Source of the DNA: CAYGLV01 sp964351025
GTDB lineage: Bacteria > Actinomycetota > Thermoleophilia > Gaiellales > Gaiellaceae
Length of the DNA stretch: 28,666 nt
Assembly: GCA_964351025.1 (NCBI GenBank)
Contig: CAYGLV010000029.1
Span: 1 to 28,666 of the forward strand
Direction of reading: 5' to 3'
Of the stretch, positions 22,006-28,666 are shown piece by piece. The position numbers were made by a program, and so were the translations under genes. The notes beneath the pieces were generated by a model. That model was not told the origin of the DNA and searched no databases. It saw only the letters and a program-made list of their open reading frames with translations. Numbering within the stretch: position 1 is the stretch's first letter; each line of letters opens with the position of its first letter.

Positions 22006-22091
22006 CCGATTTGACTTTGCCGGAGCGGTCACGCAGGCAGTACGGCCTTCCAAAATCACGGCCGCACGAGGAACTAGCGCAGTCGGCCCAG

Positions 22092-22140
22092 AACTGCGCA
22101 ATCGGCCCCGACGCCCCGGCGCGCGGCGTGGCGGTCCCGA
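22092..22140 (-). repeat. repeat B3 (decayed)
   Basis: A shorter, diverged copy of B1/B2, giving TPRAGASGPIAQF on the minus strand. It lies in the 165-base gap between the XRE-ImmA gene and the SAP-like/phosphorylase operon. Confidence 0.6.
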
Positions 22141-22158
22141 CATCGTGCTGACCGTGAC

Positions 22159-22164
22159 TACACT
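22159..22164 (+). promoter_or_regulatory. -10 box of the SAP-like/phosphorylase operon
   Basis: TACACT is followed by six bases and the ATG at 22171. No clear -35. The spacing matches the other leaderless promoters in this window. Confidence 0.5.
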
Positions 22165-22170
22165 TGGCAG

Positions 22171-23214
22171 ATGCCGCCGTCACCAGTGGGCCTGACTGAG
22201 GAGCAGCGAACTTTGCTCACGTTCCTGCTGACGCTGCGGCTCGACCGTGTCCGCGATTTTCTCGGCCGCCACGACCTACCGAAATACGGCAACCGGGCCG
22301 ATCTGCGCGAGCGGCTCGAGGAGAACCTTGCGAATGGCGCGATCACGATAGTCGACCTCGTCGACTTCCTCGACGAGGTCGAGCCGTGGTCGAAGCAGCA
22401 CGTCTTCTTGTACGACGGTGGCGACGACCTCGTCGAGGGATGGCGCAACGCCGATGCGGTCCGGGCGCGCCTGGCGGCGGCGAACGTCGCCGCGCTGCTC
22501 GACGAACGCCTACCACTCGCGCTGCCCGAGGAGCCCACCCTGTCGTCGGTCTCTGTCGAGCAGGGCCGATTCGTGACGATCACGGCTGTCGAGCGGCGCG
22601 AGTACCGTGAGCGCGATGCGAGCCGCGACCGCGGCGAGGTCGATGCTGACGGGCGCGTCGTCGAGCTGCGCGCGTACGTGCACGTCGTGACGCGCGGGCT
22701 GTTGATCTTCCGCTGGGATTTGTTGACGAACACCGCCGCGCTGCACATCACGCAGGGCGGCTCGTACTACAAATACGACGAGGCCGAACAGGGCTTCGCA
22801 CGGCTCGTCCAGCCGTTTCTGGCCTTGGACCGCTTCGGCCACACCAACCTCCACGGCCTGATCCGCCGCCTACACGAACTCGAGCAGCGCGGCGCCCCCG
22901 AGGCGCGCATCCACCGGCTCGGCTACCGCAGCCGCGGGGGGCGCAACATCGAGGCCGCGAGCCCGACCTTCCGCGACTCCGTGACCGGCGAGGCCGGCAT
23001 CGACGAGGCACTGACGGCGATCGCCGGCGGGAGCACGGGCCGGCTCGGCAACTTCTACTGGCTGGCCGGGGTCAACCCGAACGGGAACGCCAACCCGCTG
23101 CCCGGCGACCTGCACCTGATCGTCGTCGCCAACGACAGCCGGGTCAACTTCATGGTCCCGAGCTCACGCGAGGCCGTCACCTATGTACTTCAGCGCATCC
23201 GCGCGCTTATCTAG
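22171..23214 (+). CDS. SAP-like N-terminal domain protein, unknown function
   Basis: A 347-residue protein. Residues about 13-55 (LLTFLLTLRLDRVRDFLGRHDLPKYGNRADLRERLEENLANGAIT) look like a SAP-type helix-extended loop-helix (L..FL..H.LPK.GNRADL..RL), which usually binds DNA. The rest is unassigned. It has a charged beta-rich part near 125-190 (VSVEQGRFVTITAVERREYRER, VVTRGLLIFRWDLLTNTAALHI) and a C-terminal FYWLAGVNPNGNANPLPGDLHLIVVAND. No catalytic motif stands out. The gene overlaps the next by 32 nt, so the two are very likely a functional pair, this one perhaps sensing nucleic acid. Confidence 0.85.
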   Translation: MPPSPVGLTEEQRTLLTFLLTLRLDRVRDFLGRHDLPKYGNRADLRERLEENLANGAITIVDLVDFLDEVEPWSKQHVFLYDGGDDLVEGWRNADAVRARLAAANVAALLDERLPLALPEEPTLSSVSVEQGRFVTITAVERREYRERDASRDRGEVDADGRVVELRAYVHVVTRGLLIFRWDLLTNTAALHITQGGSYYKYDEAEQGFARLVQPFLALDRFGHTNLHGLIRRLHELEQRGAPEARIHRLGYRSRGGRNIEAASPTFRDSVTGEAGIDEALTAIAGGSTGRLGNFYWLAGVNPNGNANPLPGDLHLIVVANDSRVNFMVPSSREAVTYVLQRIRALI

Positions 23215-24328
23215 CGAGCTGCCCGCGCTCGGCGACCTGCCGGCGGGCCTCGACGAGCTGCTGCGGGACGTCGGCGGCGGAGATCTGCTCGAGCCCGCGG
23301 CGCTCGCGAGCGAGCTCGGCGTGAGTGCGGAGAAGCTCGAACGCGTGCTCACCGTCGCGGCCCAGGCGCCGGTCGAGCTCCTGGTCGCCGAGCGCTACGT
23401 CGTCTGCCCGAGCTGCGAGATGCTCAACCCGACCGACGAGCGGAACGACGCCGTCGAGGCGGGAGAGGAGTACCCCTGCTCGAATTGCGACCTCGACCTC
23501 GCCGCCATCGAACTGAAGGAGGTGACGCGCTACCGCCTCGCGCCCGAGGCGCTGCGCGAGGCCGAAGAGCGGCGCGCGACCGAGCGGGCGCGCCCGCGAA
23601 AGGCGGCGGTGATCCTGGCGGCGCTGCCTGTCGAGCAAAGCGCGGTGCTCGCCCACCTCGCCGACCTCCGTGACGACGTGCATGAAGCAGGCACCGTCTA
23701 TCGCGTCGGCGCGTTCTCCTCGCCGAAGACCGACTGGACGGTAGCGACGGCGTTGATCGGCGCCGGCAACGCCGGAGCGGCGTTCGAGGCCGAGCGCGCG
23801 GTTCGCCATTTTGACCCCGAGGTAACGATGTTCGTCGGCGTCGCAGGTGGGATCAAGGACGTCAGCCTCGGCGACGTCGTCGTCGCGACCGACATCTTCG
23901 GCTACCACTCCGGGAAAGCCAGCGACACGTTCATCGTCCGTCCCGACGTCGGCAGGTCGACCTACGCGCTCGTCCAGCGGGCGCAGGCCGAGGCGCAGTG
24001 TCGCGACTGGCTGGCGCGACGCGCGAACGGCCAGGGCGAGCCCTCCGTCGTGGTCGCGCCGATCGCCGCCGGTGAGCAGGTCATCGCGTCGACGCGGTCG
24101 GAGACCCACGCGTTCATCCGCAGCCATTACGACCAGGCCGTCGCCGTCGAGATGGAGGGCCGCGGCTTCCTCGAGGCGCTCCACGCCAACCAACAGGTCG
24201 AAGCGCTCGTCGTGCGTGGGATCTCCGACCTGCTTGACGCCAAGGACGTAAGCGACGAAGAGGGCTGGCAGGAGCGAGCTTCTGTGAACGCCGCGGCCTT
24301 CGCTTTCGAGATCTTGGCGAAGCTGTAG
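23183..24328 (+). CDS. zinc-ribbon nucleoside phosphorylase/nucleosidase (MTAN/PNP-like) protein
   Basis: A 381-residue protein. Residues 20-65 may be a small helix-turn-helix (LEPAALASELGVSAEKLERVL). Cys75, Cys78, Cys99 and Cys102 form a zinc ribbon (CPSC..CSNC). From about 140 to the end is a PNP/UDP phosphorylase-type domain: AVILAALPVEQSAV with Glu151, FVGVAGGIKDVSLGDVVVATDIFGYHSGK at 217-245, VEMEGRGF at 322-329 and RGISDLLD with the catalytic Asp349. Free-standing enzymes cleave adenosine derivatives. When fused to extra domains, related folds act in immunity (for example ATP nucleosidases of the Detocs type). Role as a nucleotide-depleting effector is inferred. Confidence 0.88.
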   Translation: MYFSASARLSSELPALGDLPAGLDELLRDVGGGDLLEPAALASELGVSAEKLERVLTVAAQAPVELLVAERYVVCPSCEMLNPTDERNDAVEAGEEYPCSNCDLDLAAIELKEVTRYRLAPEALREAEERRATERARPRKAAVILAALPVEQSAVLAHLADLRDDVHEAGTVYRVGAFSSPKTDWTVATALIGAGNAGAAFEAERAVRHFDPEVTMFVGVAGGIKDVSLGDVVVATDIFGYHSGKASDTFIVRPDVGRSTYALVQRAQAEAQCRDWLARRANGQGEPSVVVAPIAAGEQVIASTRSETHAFIRSHYDQAVAVEMEGRGFLEALHANQQVEALVVRGISDLLDAKDVSDEEGWQERASVNAAAFAFEILAKL

Positions 24329-24337
24329 TCACACGTG

Positions 24338-24363
24338 CCTGGTCAAGGCGCGCGTTGACCAGG
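24338..24363. terminator. bidirectional hairpin between convergent genes
   Basis: Perfect 9-bp arms CCTGGTCAA (24338-24346) and TTGACCAGG (24355-24363) with an 8-nt loop, nine bases past the phosphorylase stop and facing hsdM. There is no U-tract on either side. Confidence 0.7.
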
Positions 24364-24412
24364 TCGCTGCTCTCAGGGCCGGCTCAACGTGAAGGCCTTG
24401 AACTCGACTCGT

Positions 24413-24432
24413 TCACTCAGCGTCGTGAGTGA
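24413..24432 (-). terminator. inverted repeat at the hsdM stop codon
   Basis: TCACTCA-GCGTCG-TGAGTGA with 7-bp arms includes the hsdM stop codon. It could help terminate the operon. Confidence 0.4.
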
Positions 24433-25897
24433 CCGGGTCCCCGAGGCTCTCCGCGATCGCCGCGAACTCCGCCAGCGCCGCCTCGAGATCCTCGACGATC
24501 TCCTGCGCGATCACCTCGGGCGGCGGGAGGTTGTCCATGTCCTCCAGCGACTCGTCGCGGAGCCATGTGATGTCGAGGCTCACCTTGTCGCGCTGGAGTA
24601 GCTCCTCGTAGGTGAAGCGGTGGAAGCGCTCGCTCTCCTCGCGCTCGTGCCGCGCTTCCGGCTTGTACACGGCGACGAATTCGTCGAGGTGCTCGCGCCG
24701 CAGCGGGTTCTGCTTCAGCGTGAAGTGCTGGTTCGTGCGCAGGTCGTAGATCCACAGCTCCTTCGTCCACGGTGTCTCGCTCGCCGGCTTGCGGTCGAAG
24801 AAGAGGACGTTCGCCTTCACGCCCTGCGCGTAGAAGACCCCGGTCGGCAGGCGCAGCAGCGTGTGCACGTCGCACTCGTGCAGGAGCTTGCGCCGCACGG
24901 TCTCGCCCGCGCCGCCCTCGAAGAGAACGTTGTCCGGGACGACGACCGCCGCGCGCCCGCCGGGCTTCAGCAACGTCTTCACGTGCTGGAGGAAGTTGAG
25001 CTGCTTGTTCGAGGTCGATGCCCAGAAGTCGTCGCGGACGATGACGAGGTCCTCGCGCTCCGCCTCGCCCTCGGCGTTCACGAACGTCATCGAGGACTTA
25101 CGGCCGAACGGCGGGTTCGTCAGCACCATGTCGAACCGCTCTCCCGGATCCGCCTTGAGCGCGTCGTCGACCTCGATCGGGCTCGGCGCGTCCTCGGCGC
25201 CGATCCCGTGCAGAAGCAGGTTCATCACGCACAGCCGCGCGGTGTTGTCGACGATCTCCCAGCCCTTGAGCGCGTGGAAGCGGAGATGCTCGCGCTGCTC
25301 GGGGTCGAGGAACTGCGTGCTCTGAGAGATCCACTCGTACGCGGCGAGCAGGAAACCGCCGGTGCCGCAGGCGGGATCGCAGACCGTCGCGCCCGGCTCG
25401 GGCCGCATCACCTCGACGATCCCGCGGATGAGCGGGCGCGGCGTGAAGTACTGCCCCGCGCCGGACTTGAGGTCCTCGGCGTTCCGCTCGAGCAGCCCTT
25501 CGTACGCGTCGCCCTTCACGTCGACGTCGAGCGTCATCCACTTCTCGCGGTCGATCAGCTCGACGATCAGCCGGCGGAGCTTCGCCGGGTCCTGGATCCG
25601 GTTCTGCGCCTTGCGGAAGACGACGCCGAGCATCCCCGGCTGCCGGCCGAGCTCCGTGAGGGCATGCCGATAGTGCACCTCGAGCTCGTCGCCGTCGCGG
25701 GCGAGCAGGCTCCGCCAGTCGAGCCCCTCCGGGATGAAGGATGGCCGATCGAACGGGGGCTGCGTGAGCTCGTCCGCCATCTTCAGGAAGAGCAAATAGG
25801 TGAGCTGCTCGAGGTAGTCGCCGTACGAGAGCCCGTCGTCGCGGAGGACGTTGCAGTAGCTCCAGAGCCGCTGGACGAGACCGTTCTGGGCGCTCAT
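24413..25897 (-). CDS. hsdM: type I restriction-modification N6-adenine methyltransferase (HsdM)
   Basis: A 494-residue methylation subunit. The N-terminal helical HsdM_N part (YGDYLEQLTYLLFLKMADE) covers about 1-130. GQYFTPRPLIRGIVEVM near 148 precedes the AdoMet-binding motif DPACGTGGF at 174-182 and the catalytic NPPF at 261-264. With HsdS it methylates adenine in both halves of a bipartite site and, with HsdR, restricts unmodified DNA. It is separated from hsdS by a DUF433/PIN-like pair, so the operon is hsdR-hsdS-antitoxin-toxin-hsdM. The ATG has no obvious ribosome-binding site. Confidence 0.96.
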   Translation of the reverse strand: MSAQNGLVQRLWSYCNVLRDDGLSYGDYLEQLTYLLFLKMADELTQPPFDRPSFIPEGLDWRSLLARDGDELEVHYRHALTELGRQPGMLGVVFRKAQNRIQDPAKLRRLIVELIDREKWMTLDVDVKGDAYEGLLERNAEDLKSGAGQYFTPRPLIRGIVEVMRPEPGATVCDPACGTGGFLLAAYEWISQSTQFLDPEQREHLRFHALKGWEIVDNTARLCVMNLLLHGIGAEDAPSPIEVDDALKADPGERFDMVLTNPPFGRKSSMTFVNAEGEAEREDLVIVRDDFWASTSNKQLNFLQHVKTLLKPGGRAAVVVPDNVLFEGGAGETVRRKLLHECDVHTLLRLPTGVFYAQGVKANVLFFDRKPASETPWTKELWIYDLRTNQHFTLKQNPLRREHLDEFVAVYKPEARHEREESERFHRFTYEELLQRDKVSLDITWLRDESLEDMDNLPPPEVIAQEIVEDLEAALAEFAAIAESLGDPVTHDAE

Positions 25898-25984
25898 CGC
25901 GAGTCGGTCATCGCGGCCAAGCTGACCACATCGGGGTAGGCTGAATGCGGGCAGACGTCGACCGGAGGGTCCATGGCCTGCCCG

Positions 25985-26398
25985 TCACCTTCGTCGACCT
26001 CGACGCCTCGGTTTCCAACTGGCATGGCGACTGCCGGCGTAGCGGCGTACCGTCCCGGGTGTCTGACGCTGAATCGCGTGCGCCCAGCGGTGGATGATGT
26101 CGCGTCGCCAGGCGTCCTGTGTCATGGCGCTGGGTTGCCTCGGATCGATAGTCCCGACGGTAACTTGCAACCGCTCGAGGGCGTCGGCGTGCTCGTCCGG
26201 CATCGCATCATCGCCGGTGACGAGAATCCAATCCGTCGGCTCGCCCAGTTCTCGCACTAACGATTCGAGGAGCGGCTCGTCGAGCTGGCGGTGGAGCTCC
26301 AACTCGGATACGGCGATCGCTGCTCGGCCACGTGCGTTCAGCTCAGTCGCCAAACGCTTGTTGAGGTCCTCGTCGACGACGATTCGGAGCTCGGCCAC
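25985..26398 (-). CDS. PIN-like toxin inside the type I operon
   Basis: A 137-residue DUF5615/VapC45-like protein. It has the N-terminal ELRIVVDEDLNKRLATELNARG (first acidic residues) and DWILVTGDDAMPDEHADALE (second block) of the family. The last 30 residues are strongly basic (RRYAGSRHASWKPRRRGRRR), perhaps an added nucleic-acid-binding tail. It starts with GTG 3 nt after the DUF433 gene. It lies between hsdS and hsdM on the same strand and is probably carried on the same transcript. Confidence 0.82.
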   Translation of the reverse strand: MAELRIVVDEDLNKRLATELNARGRAAIAVSELELHRQLDEPLLESLVRELGEPTDWILVTGDDAMPDEHADALERLQVTVGTIDPRQPSAMTQDAWRRDIIHRWAHAIQRQTPGTVRRYAGSRHASWKPRRRGRRR

Positions 26399-26401
26399 GC
26401 G

Positions 26402-27055
26402 TCACGCAGCCGCCTCGAACTCCTGGGTCGCATGCCACCAGGTGAGCGCGCCGTCGATCTGAGCATCGTCGACGCCGTAGCCTTCGCGAGCCTCGTCGCG
26501 GCCACCTGCTGTCTCAGCCAACTCGGCGACGACGTCGGCGGGCACGCGGGTTCCGCTGATGACCGGCCGGCCGCTAAGCCGATCCGGGTTGACCTCGATG
26601 TGCGTGATGTCCGGACGCCCGCGAGCTGCCCAGCCTCCGCGTCTCAAGTCAGACGCGATGCGGTTGAGATCCGATTCTTCGAGGGACCGCTGATGCCACG
26701 GGATGTCGCTCAGGTCGTAGATGGCGCCCTGGTCCTGCGTGACAACCCGCCCGTCGACTGTTGCGATTCGTGCGTGCGTGAGGGGCCAGGCGTTGCCGGT
26801 GCGTTCACGAAGGACGCGGATCGTCTCTCTGATTCGCCGGAAGTCGACGCCGCGCTCGCGAAGCTCGTGAACGACCATCGCTTCGGCGACATCCTGGTAG
26901 CTGTAGACACGCGGTGCGTCACTCGACTGCGAAGAGCGGACGTAGCCGCGCCGCGCCCACTGCCCGATCGTCTGACCCGAGACGCCGGCCAACCGGCCAA
27001 CCTCATGGGCGAGGTAGTGGCCGCGTGGCCCCATCTCCTTGACTGTGCTACTCAT
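26402..27055 (-). CDS. MerR-like helix-turn-helix plus DUF433 antitoxin inside the type I operon
   Basis: A 217-residue protein from the ATG at 27053-27055. The start upstream at 27127 would overlap hsdS and is not favoured. YLAHEVGRLAGVSGQTIGQWARRGYVRSS is a MerR-type helix-turn-helix, with YSYQDVAEAMVVHELRERGVDFRRIRETI after it. DUF433 is at the end (ITHIEVNPDRLSGRPVISGTRVPADVVAELAE). A GTGGGGGCG leader may serve as ribosome-binding site. Domain order and upstream element match the DUF433 gene at 16610. Confidence 0.85.
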   Translation of the reverse strand: MSSTVKEMGPRGHYLAHEVGRLAGVSGQTIGQWARRGYVRSSQSSDAPRVYSYQDVAEAMVVHELRERGVDFRRIRETIRVLRERTGNAWPLTHARIATVDGRVVTQDQGAIYDLSDIPWHQRSLEESDLNRIASDLRRGGWAARGRPDITHIEVNPDRLSGRPVISGTRVPADVVAELAETAGGRDEAREGYGVDDAQIDGALTWWHATQEFEAAA

Positions 27056-27079
27056 GCTCGCCCCCACATTCGCCACGTC

Positions 27080-27093
27080 ATCGTACTCTCCGC
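27080..27093 (-). promoter_or_regulatory. 14-bp element shared by two DUF433 genes (second copy)
   Basis: GCGGAGAGTACGAT on the minus strand, 24 nt before the DUF433 start and just past the hsdS reading direction's origin of the pair. It is identical to 17336-17349 and could give the toxin-antitoxin pair its own promoter within the restriction operon. Confidence 0.55.
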
Positions 27094-27123
27094 CTCCGCG
27101 GCTAACTACGTCCCGAATGGACA

Positions 27124-28377
27124 TCACTTGCGCATCGGCGCGTGCCTACGGCGTGGCTGCGCGGAAGCGGCGCGCTGGGCGGCGATCCGCTCGAGCAGCA
27201 CACTCGCCGGCTCGTCGTCCGGATCCTGCGGCACGAGCTCGCCGCGGAAGGCACGGGTGAGGATGGCTCGGCGCAGCGATGCAGACCGGAGCGCCACCGC
27301 CTCGATCGCCCGGTCTAGCGTTTCCGCAATAGCGAGCTGCGCCTCAACGCGGGCAACCATCCGGCGCTGCTCTTCGAGTGGAGGGAGCGGGATGTTGAGC
27401 GGCTCAACGTCACCGTGGTTGATCTGCGGCACATTCGAGCCGTCAGCGATCGATCCGAGGTCGACGTTCTCGAACCATCTGAGAAGAAACACCGGGTCAA
27501 GGTTCGGCCCCGGAACAACACCCATCGTATTCAGATCGAAGGCTGCAGGGCACGAGAGGATGCGCTTCTTGTTGGTCGCGATGGCGCCACCCCTCTTGGG
27601 AAAGATCACGGTGCCCGCCGGGCGGACGTGCAGCCGAAATCGGTCGACGAGCTCGTCGTCCAGATATCCGCGCGACGTTCGCATCGAACGTCCTTCAGCG
27701 GCGTTCATGTCACCGACCTTGTAGAACGGAATCGGGCCCTCCTCGAGGAGCTCAAGACCCGCCGGAGTCTGGCCACTTACGACCTGGGCAACTTCCTTGA
27801 GCGGCGCTGGAGCGCCCGAACCGACCAGCTCGCGAAGGACGCCAGAACGCAACACTGTGTTTCTCGCGGATGCAGACCGGAGCGACACCTCCGCGGCGTC
27901 GAGCCGCGAGAGCTGCTCCTCGATCGCCGCCACGATCCGCCGCTGCTCGGCAAGCGGCGGAATGGCCACCCTTGTCTCGTCGAACTTTCTCCGCGTGATG
28001 TGAACCATCCCCGACCCGTGCGTCTGCAAGCGCAGCTCGTCGAGCACGGAGGCGATCAAGTAGCGATGGAAGCGCGCGTCTACATACGACCGGACCTTGA
28101 AGATGTGCTGGTTTACGACCGCCTCCGGCCCGCCCCAGACGAACACACCGAGCGTAGCCGCCCAGGAAACGAGCACATCGCCGCGCCGAGCAATGTACGG
28201 CTCTTGCGCCTCGCCGTCGTAGTAGTTGAAATGAGAACCCGTGCCCGTGAGGTTCTGAATCCGGATGATCGGACGGCCAGCGTCACTCCATTCCGACTTC
28301 CTGAACCCCCGGCCGTTCATATAGTCGCCGATCTCACCCAGCGTCGACCAGGCCCATCCCCGCGGCAGTCCGCTCAC
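27124..28377 (-). CDS. hsdS: type I restriction-modification specificity subunit (HsdS)
   Basis: A 417-residue specificity subunit from the GTG at 28375-28377, in a GTGA overlap with the hsdR stop. It has the two-fold HsdS layout: target-recognition domain 1 (GLPRGWAWSTLGEIGDYMNG..), a central conserved helix repeat (IPPLAEQRRIVAAIEEQLSRLD), target-recognition domain 2 (PLKEVAQVVSGQTPAG..) and a distal helix repeat (LPPLEEQRRMVARVEAQL). Both halves are complete, so it should read a bipartite site. The frame open upstream to 28542 is the hsdR shadow. Confidence 0.95.
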   Translation of the reverse strand: MSGLPRGWAWSTLGEIGDYMNGRGFRKSEWSDAGRPIIRIQNLTGTGSHFNYYDGEAQEPYIARRGDVLVSWAATLGVFVWGGPEAVVNQHIFKVRSYVDARFHRYLIASVLDELRLQTHGSGMVHITRRKFDETRVAIPPLAEQRRIVAAIEEQLSRLDAAEVSLRSASARNTVLRSGVLRELVGSGAPAPLKEVAQVVSGQTPAGLELLEEGPIPFYKVGDMNAAEGRSMRTSRGYLDDELVDRFRLHVRPAGTVIFPKRGGAIATNKKRILSCPAAFDLNTMGVVPGPNLDPVFLLRWFENVDLGSIADGSNVPQINHGDVEPLNIPLPPLEEQRRMVARVEAQLAIAETLDRAIEAVALRSASLRRAILTRAFRGELVPQDPDDEPASVLLERIAAQRAASAQPRRRHAPMRK

Positions 28378-28666
28378 GCCGCGAGCTCCCGTGTCAGCTC
28401 GTCGAGCAGCGGGTCGAGCTCTTCGCCGAACAGCTCGTACGCCTTCCCGAGGCCGCCGCGCTCGGCGAACGGCGGGCCGGCGAAGTCTTCGCGCGTCACC
28501 CCGAGCGACGACGCGATCGTGTCGCGGATCCGCTCGAGCCACGCAAGCTGCTCCGGCGTGAACTCACGGCCTGCGTTCTCCTGCTGGAGCAGCCACGCGT
28601 CGAACCGCTCGCGCACGCGCTCCGGGAACGGGACGAGCTCGTCCTCCTGCTCGAGCGCGAAGCGGA
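28374..28666 (-). CDS. hsdR: type I restriction endonuclease subunit (HsdR), C-terminal end
   Basis: The 5' part lies beyond the window. The visible 97 residues begin RFALEQEDELVPFPERVRER and continue FDAWLLQQENAGREFTPEQLAWLERIRDTIASSLGVTREDF, the C-terminal helical domain of EcoEI-type HsdR that docks on the methylase complex. The gene ends in a 4-nt overlap with hsdS. The helicase and nuclease domains are outside the window. Confidence 0.92.
   Translation of the reverse strand, partial: RFALEQEDELVPFPERVRERFDAWLLQQENAGREFTPEQLAWLERIRDTIASSLGVTREDFAGPPFAERGGLGKAYELFGEELDPLLDELTRELAA

Noticed and set aside
27056..27127. Upstream start of the DUF433 gene in the type I operon
   Set aside because: It would overlap the end of hsdS and place the shared 14-bp element inside the coding region. 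The ATG at 27055 fits the homologue better.
28378..28542. Longer HsdS start
   Set aside because: The extra residues are a frame-shifted reading of the hsdR C-terminus. The GTG overlapping the hsdR stop starts right at the first recognition domain.
1..28666. tRNA, rRNA or riboswitch
   Set aside because: No cloverleaf-like segment, rRNA stretch or known riboswitch core was recognised on either strand. A short degraded one could be missed by eye.

Overview
The window is a GC-rich chromosomal segment from an actinobacterium. The gene set (scpA/scpB, lgt, a PHP-type dnaE, a RecB-like/helicase fusion), the many GTG/TTG starts and the apparent leaderless promoters would suit Thermoleophilia (Solirubrobacterales/Gaiellales-like). 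That placement is inference, since there is no rRNA here.

Positions 1-8085 are mostly housekeeping, almost all on the minus strand: scpB, scpA and lgt with a small conserved protein upstream, then dnaE, a DUF1579-like protein with a small coupled ORF, a VapBC-type toxin-antitoxin pair and a small dual-specificity phosphatase. A large RecB-like nuclease/RNase H-like/superfamily 1 helicase fusion follows (8125-11328).

From about 11350 to the right edge the window is a dense accessory island. It holds a YefM/RelE-type pair, a DUF3800 protein, two Fic AMP-transferase genes in opposite orientation, a stand-alone HicB, three DUF433/PIN-like pairs, a zinc-ribbon NERD protein, an operon of an unknown protein plus an XRE-ImmA/IrrE protein, a two-gene operon of a SAP-like protein and a zinc-ribbon/nucleoside-phosphorylase protein, and a type I restriction-modification operon (hsdR-hsdS-[DUF433-PIN]-hsdM, minus strand, hsdR cut by the window edge).

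The island is visibly assembled from cassettes. Four copies of a roughly 40-75 bp repeat (R1-R4) sit at cassette joints at about 11.95, 14.16, 15.75 and 17.47 kb. A second repeat of about 75 bp flanks fic2 as direct repeats, with a decayed third copy near 22.1 kb. A DUF3800-tail/small-membrane-ORF segment occurs twice, at 12666-14107 and 18792-19120. In the first copy about 1.16 kb carrying fic1 and its promoter is inserted exactly at the DUF3800 3' end, so the last codons of fic1 are the old end of the DUF3800 gene. A truncated start of the NERD gene lies beside the second copy.

Six accessory genes have a TANNNT box exactly 6 nt before the start codon, which predicts leaderless transcripts. 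Several toxin-antitoxin genes carry clear palindromic operators at the start codon. The best candidate for an undescribed system is the two-gene operon 22171-24328: a probable nucleic-acid-binding protein overlapping a zinc-ribbon nucleoside phosphorylase/nucleosidase, a domain class used elsewhere as a nucleotide-depleting anti-phage effector. The operon at 20255-22005 is the second candidate.
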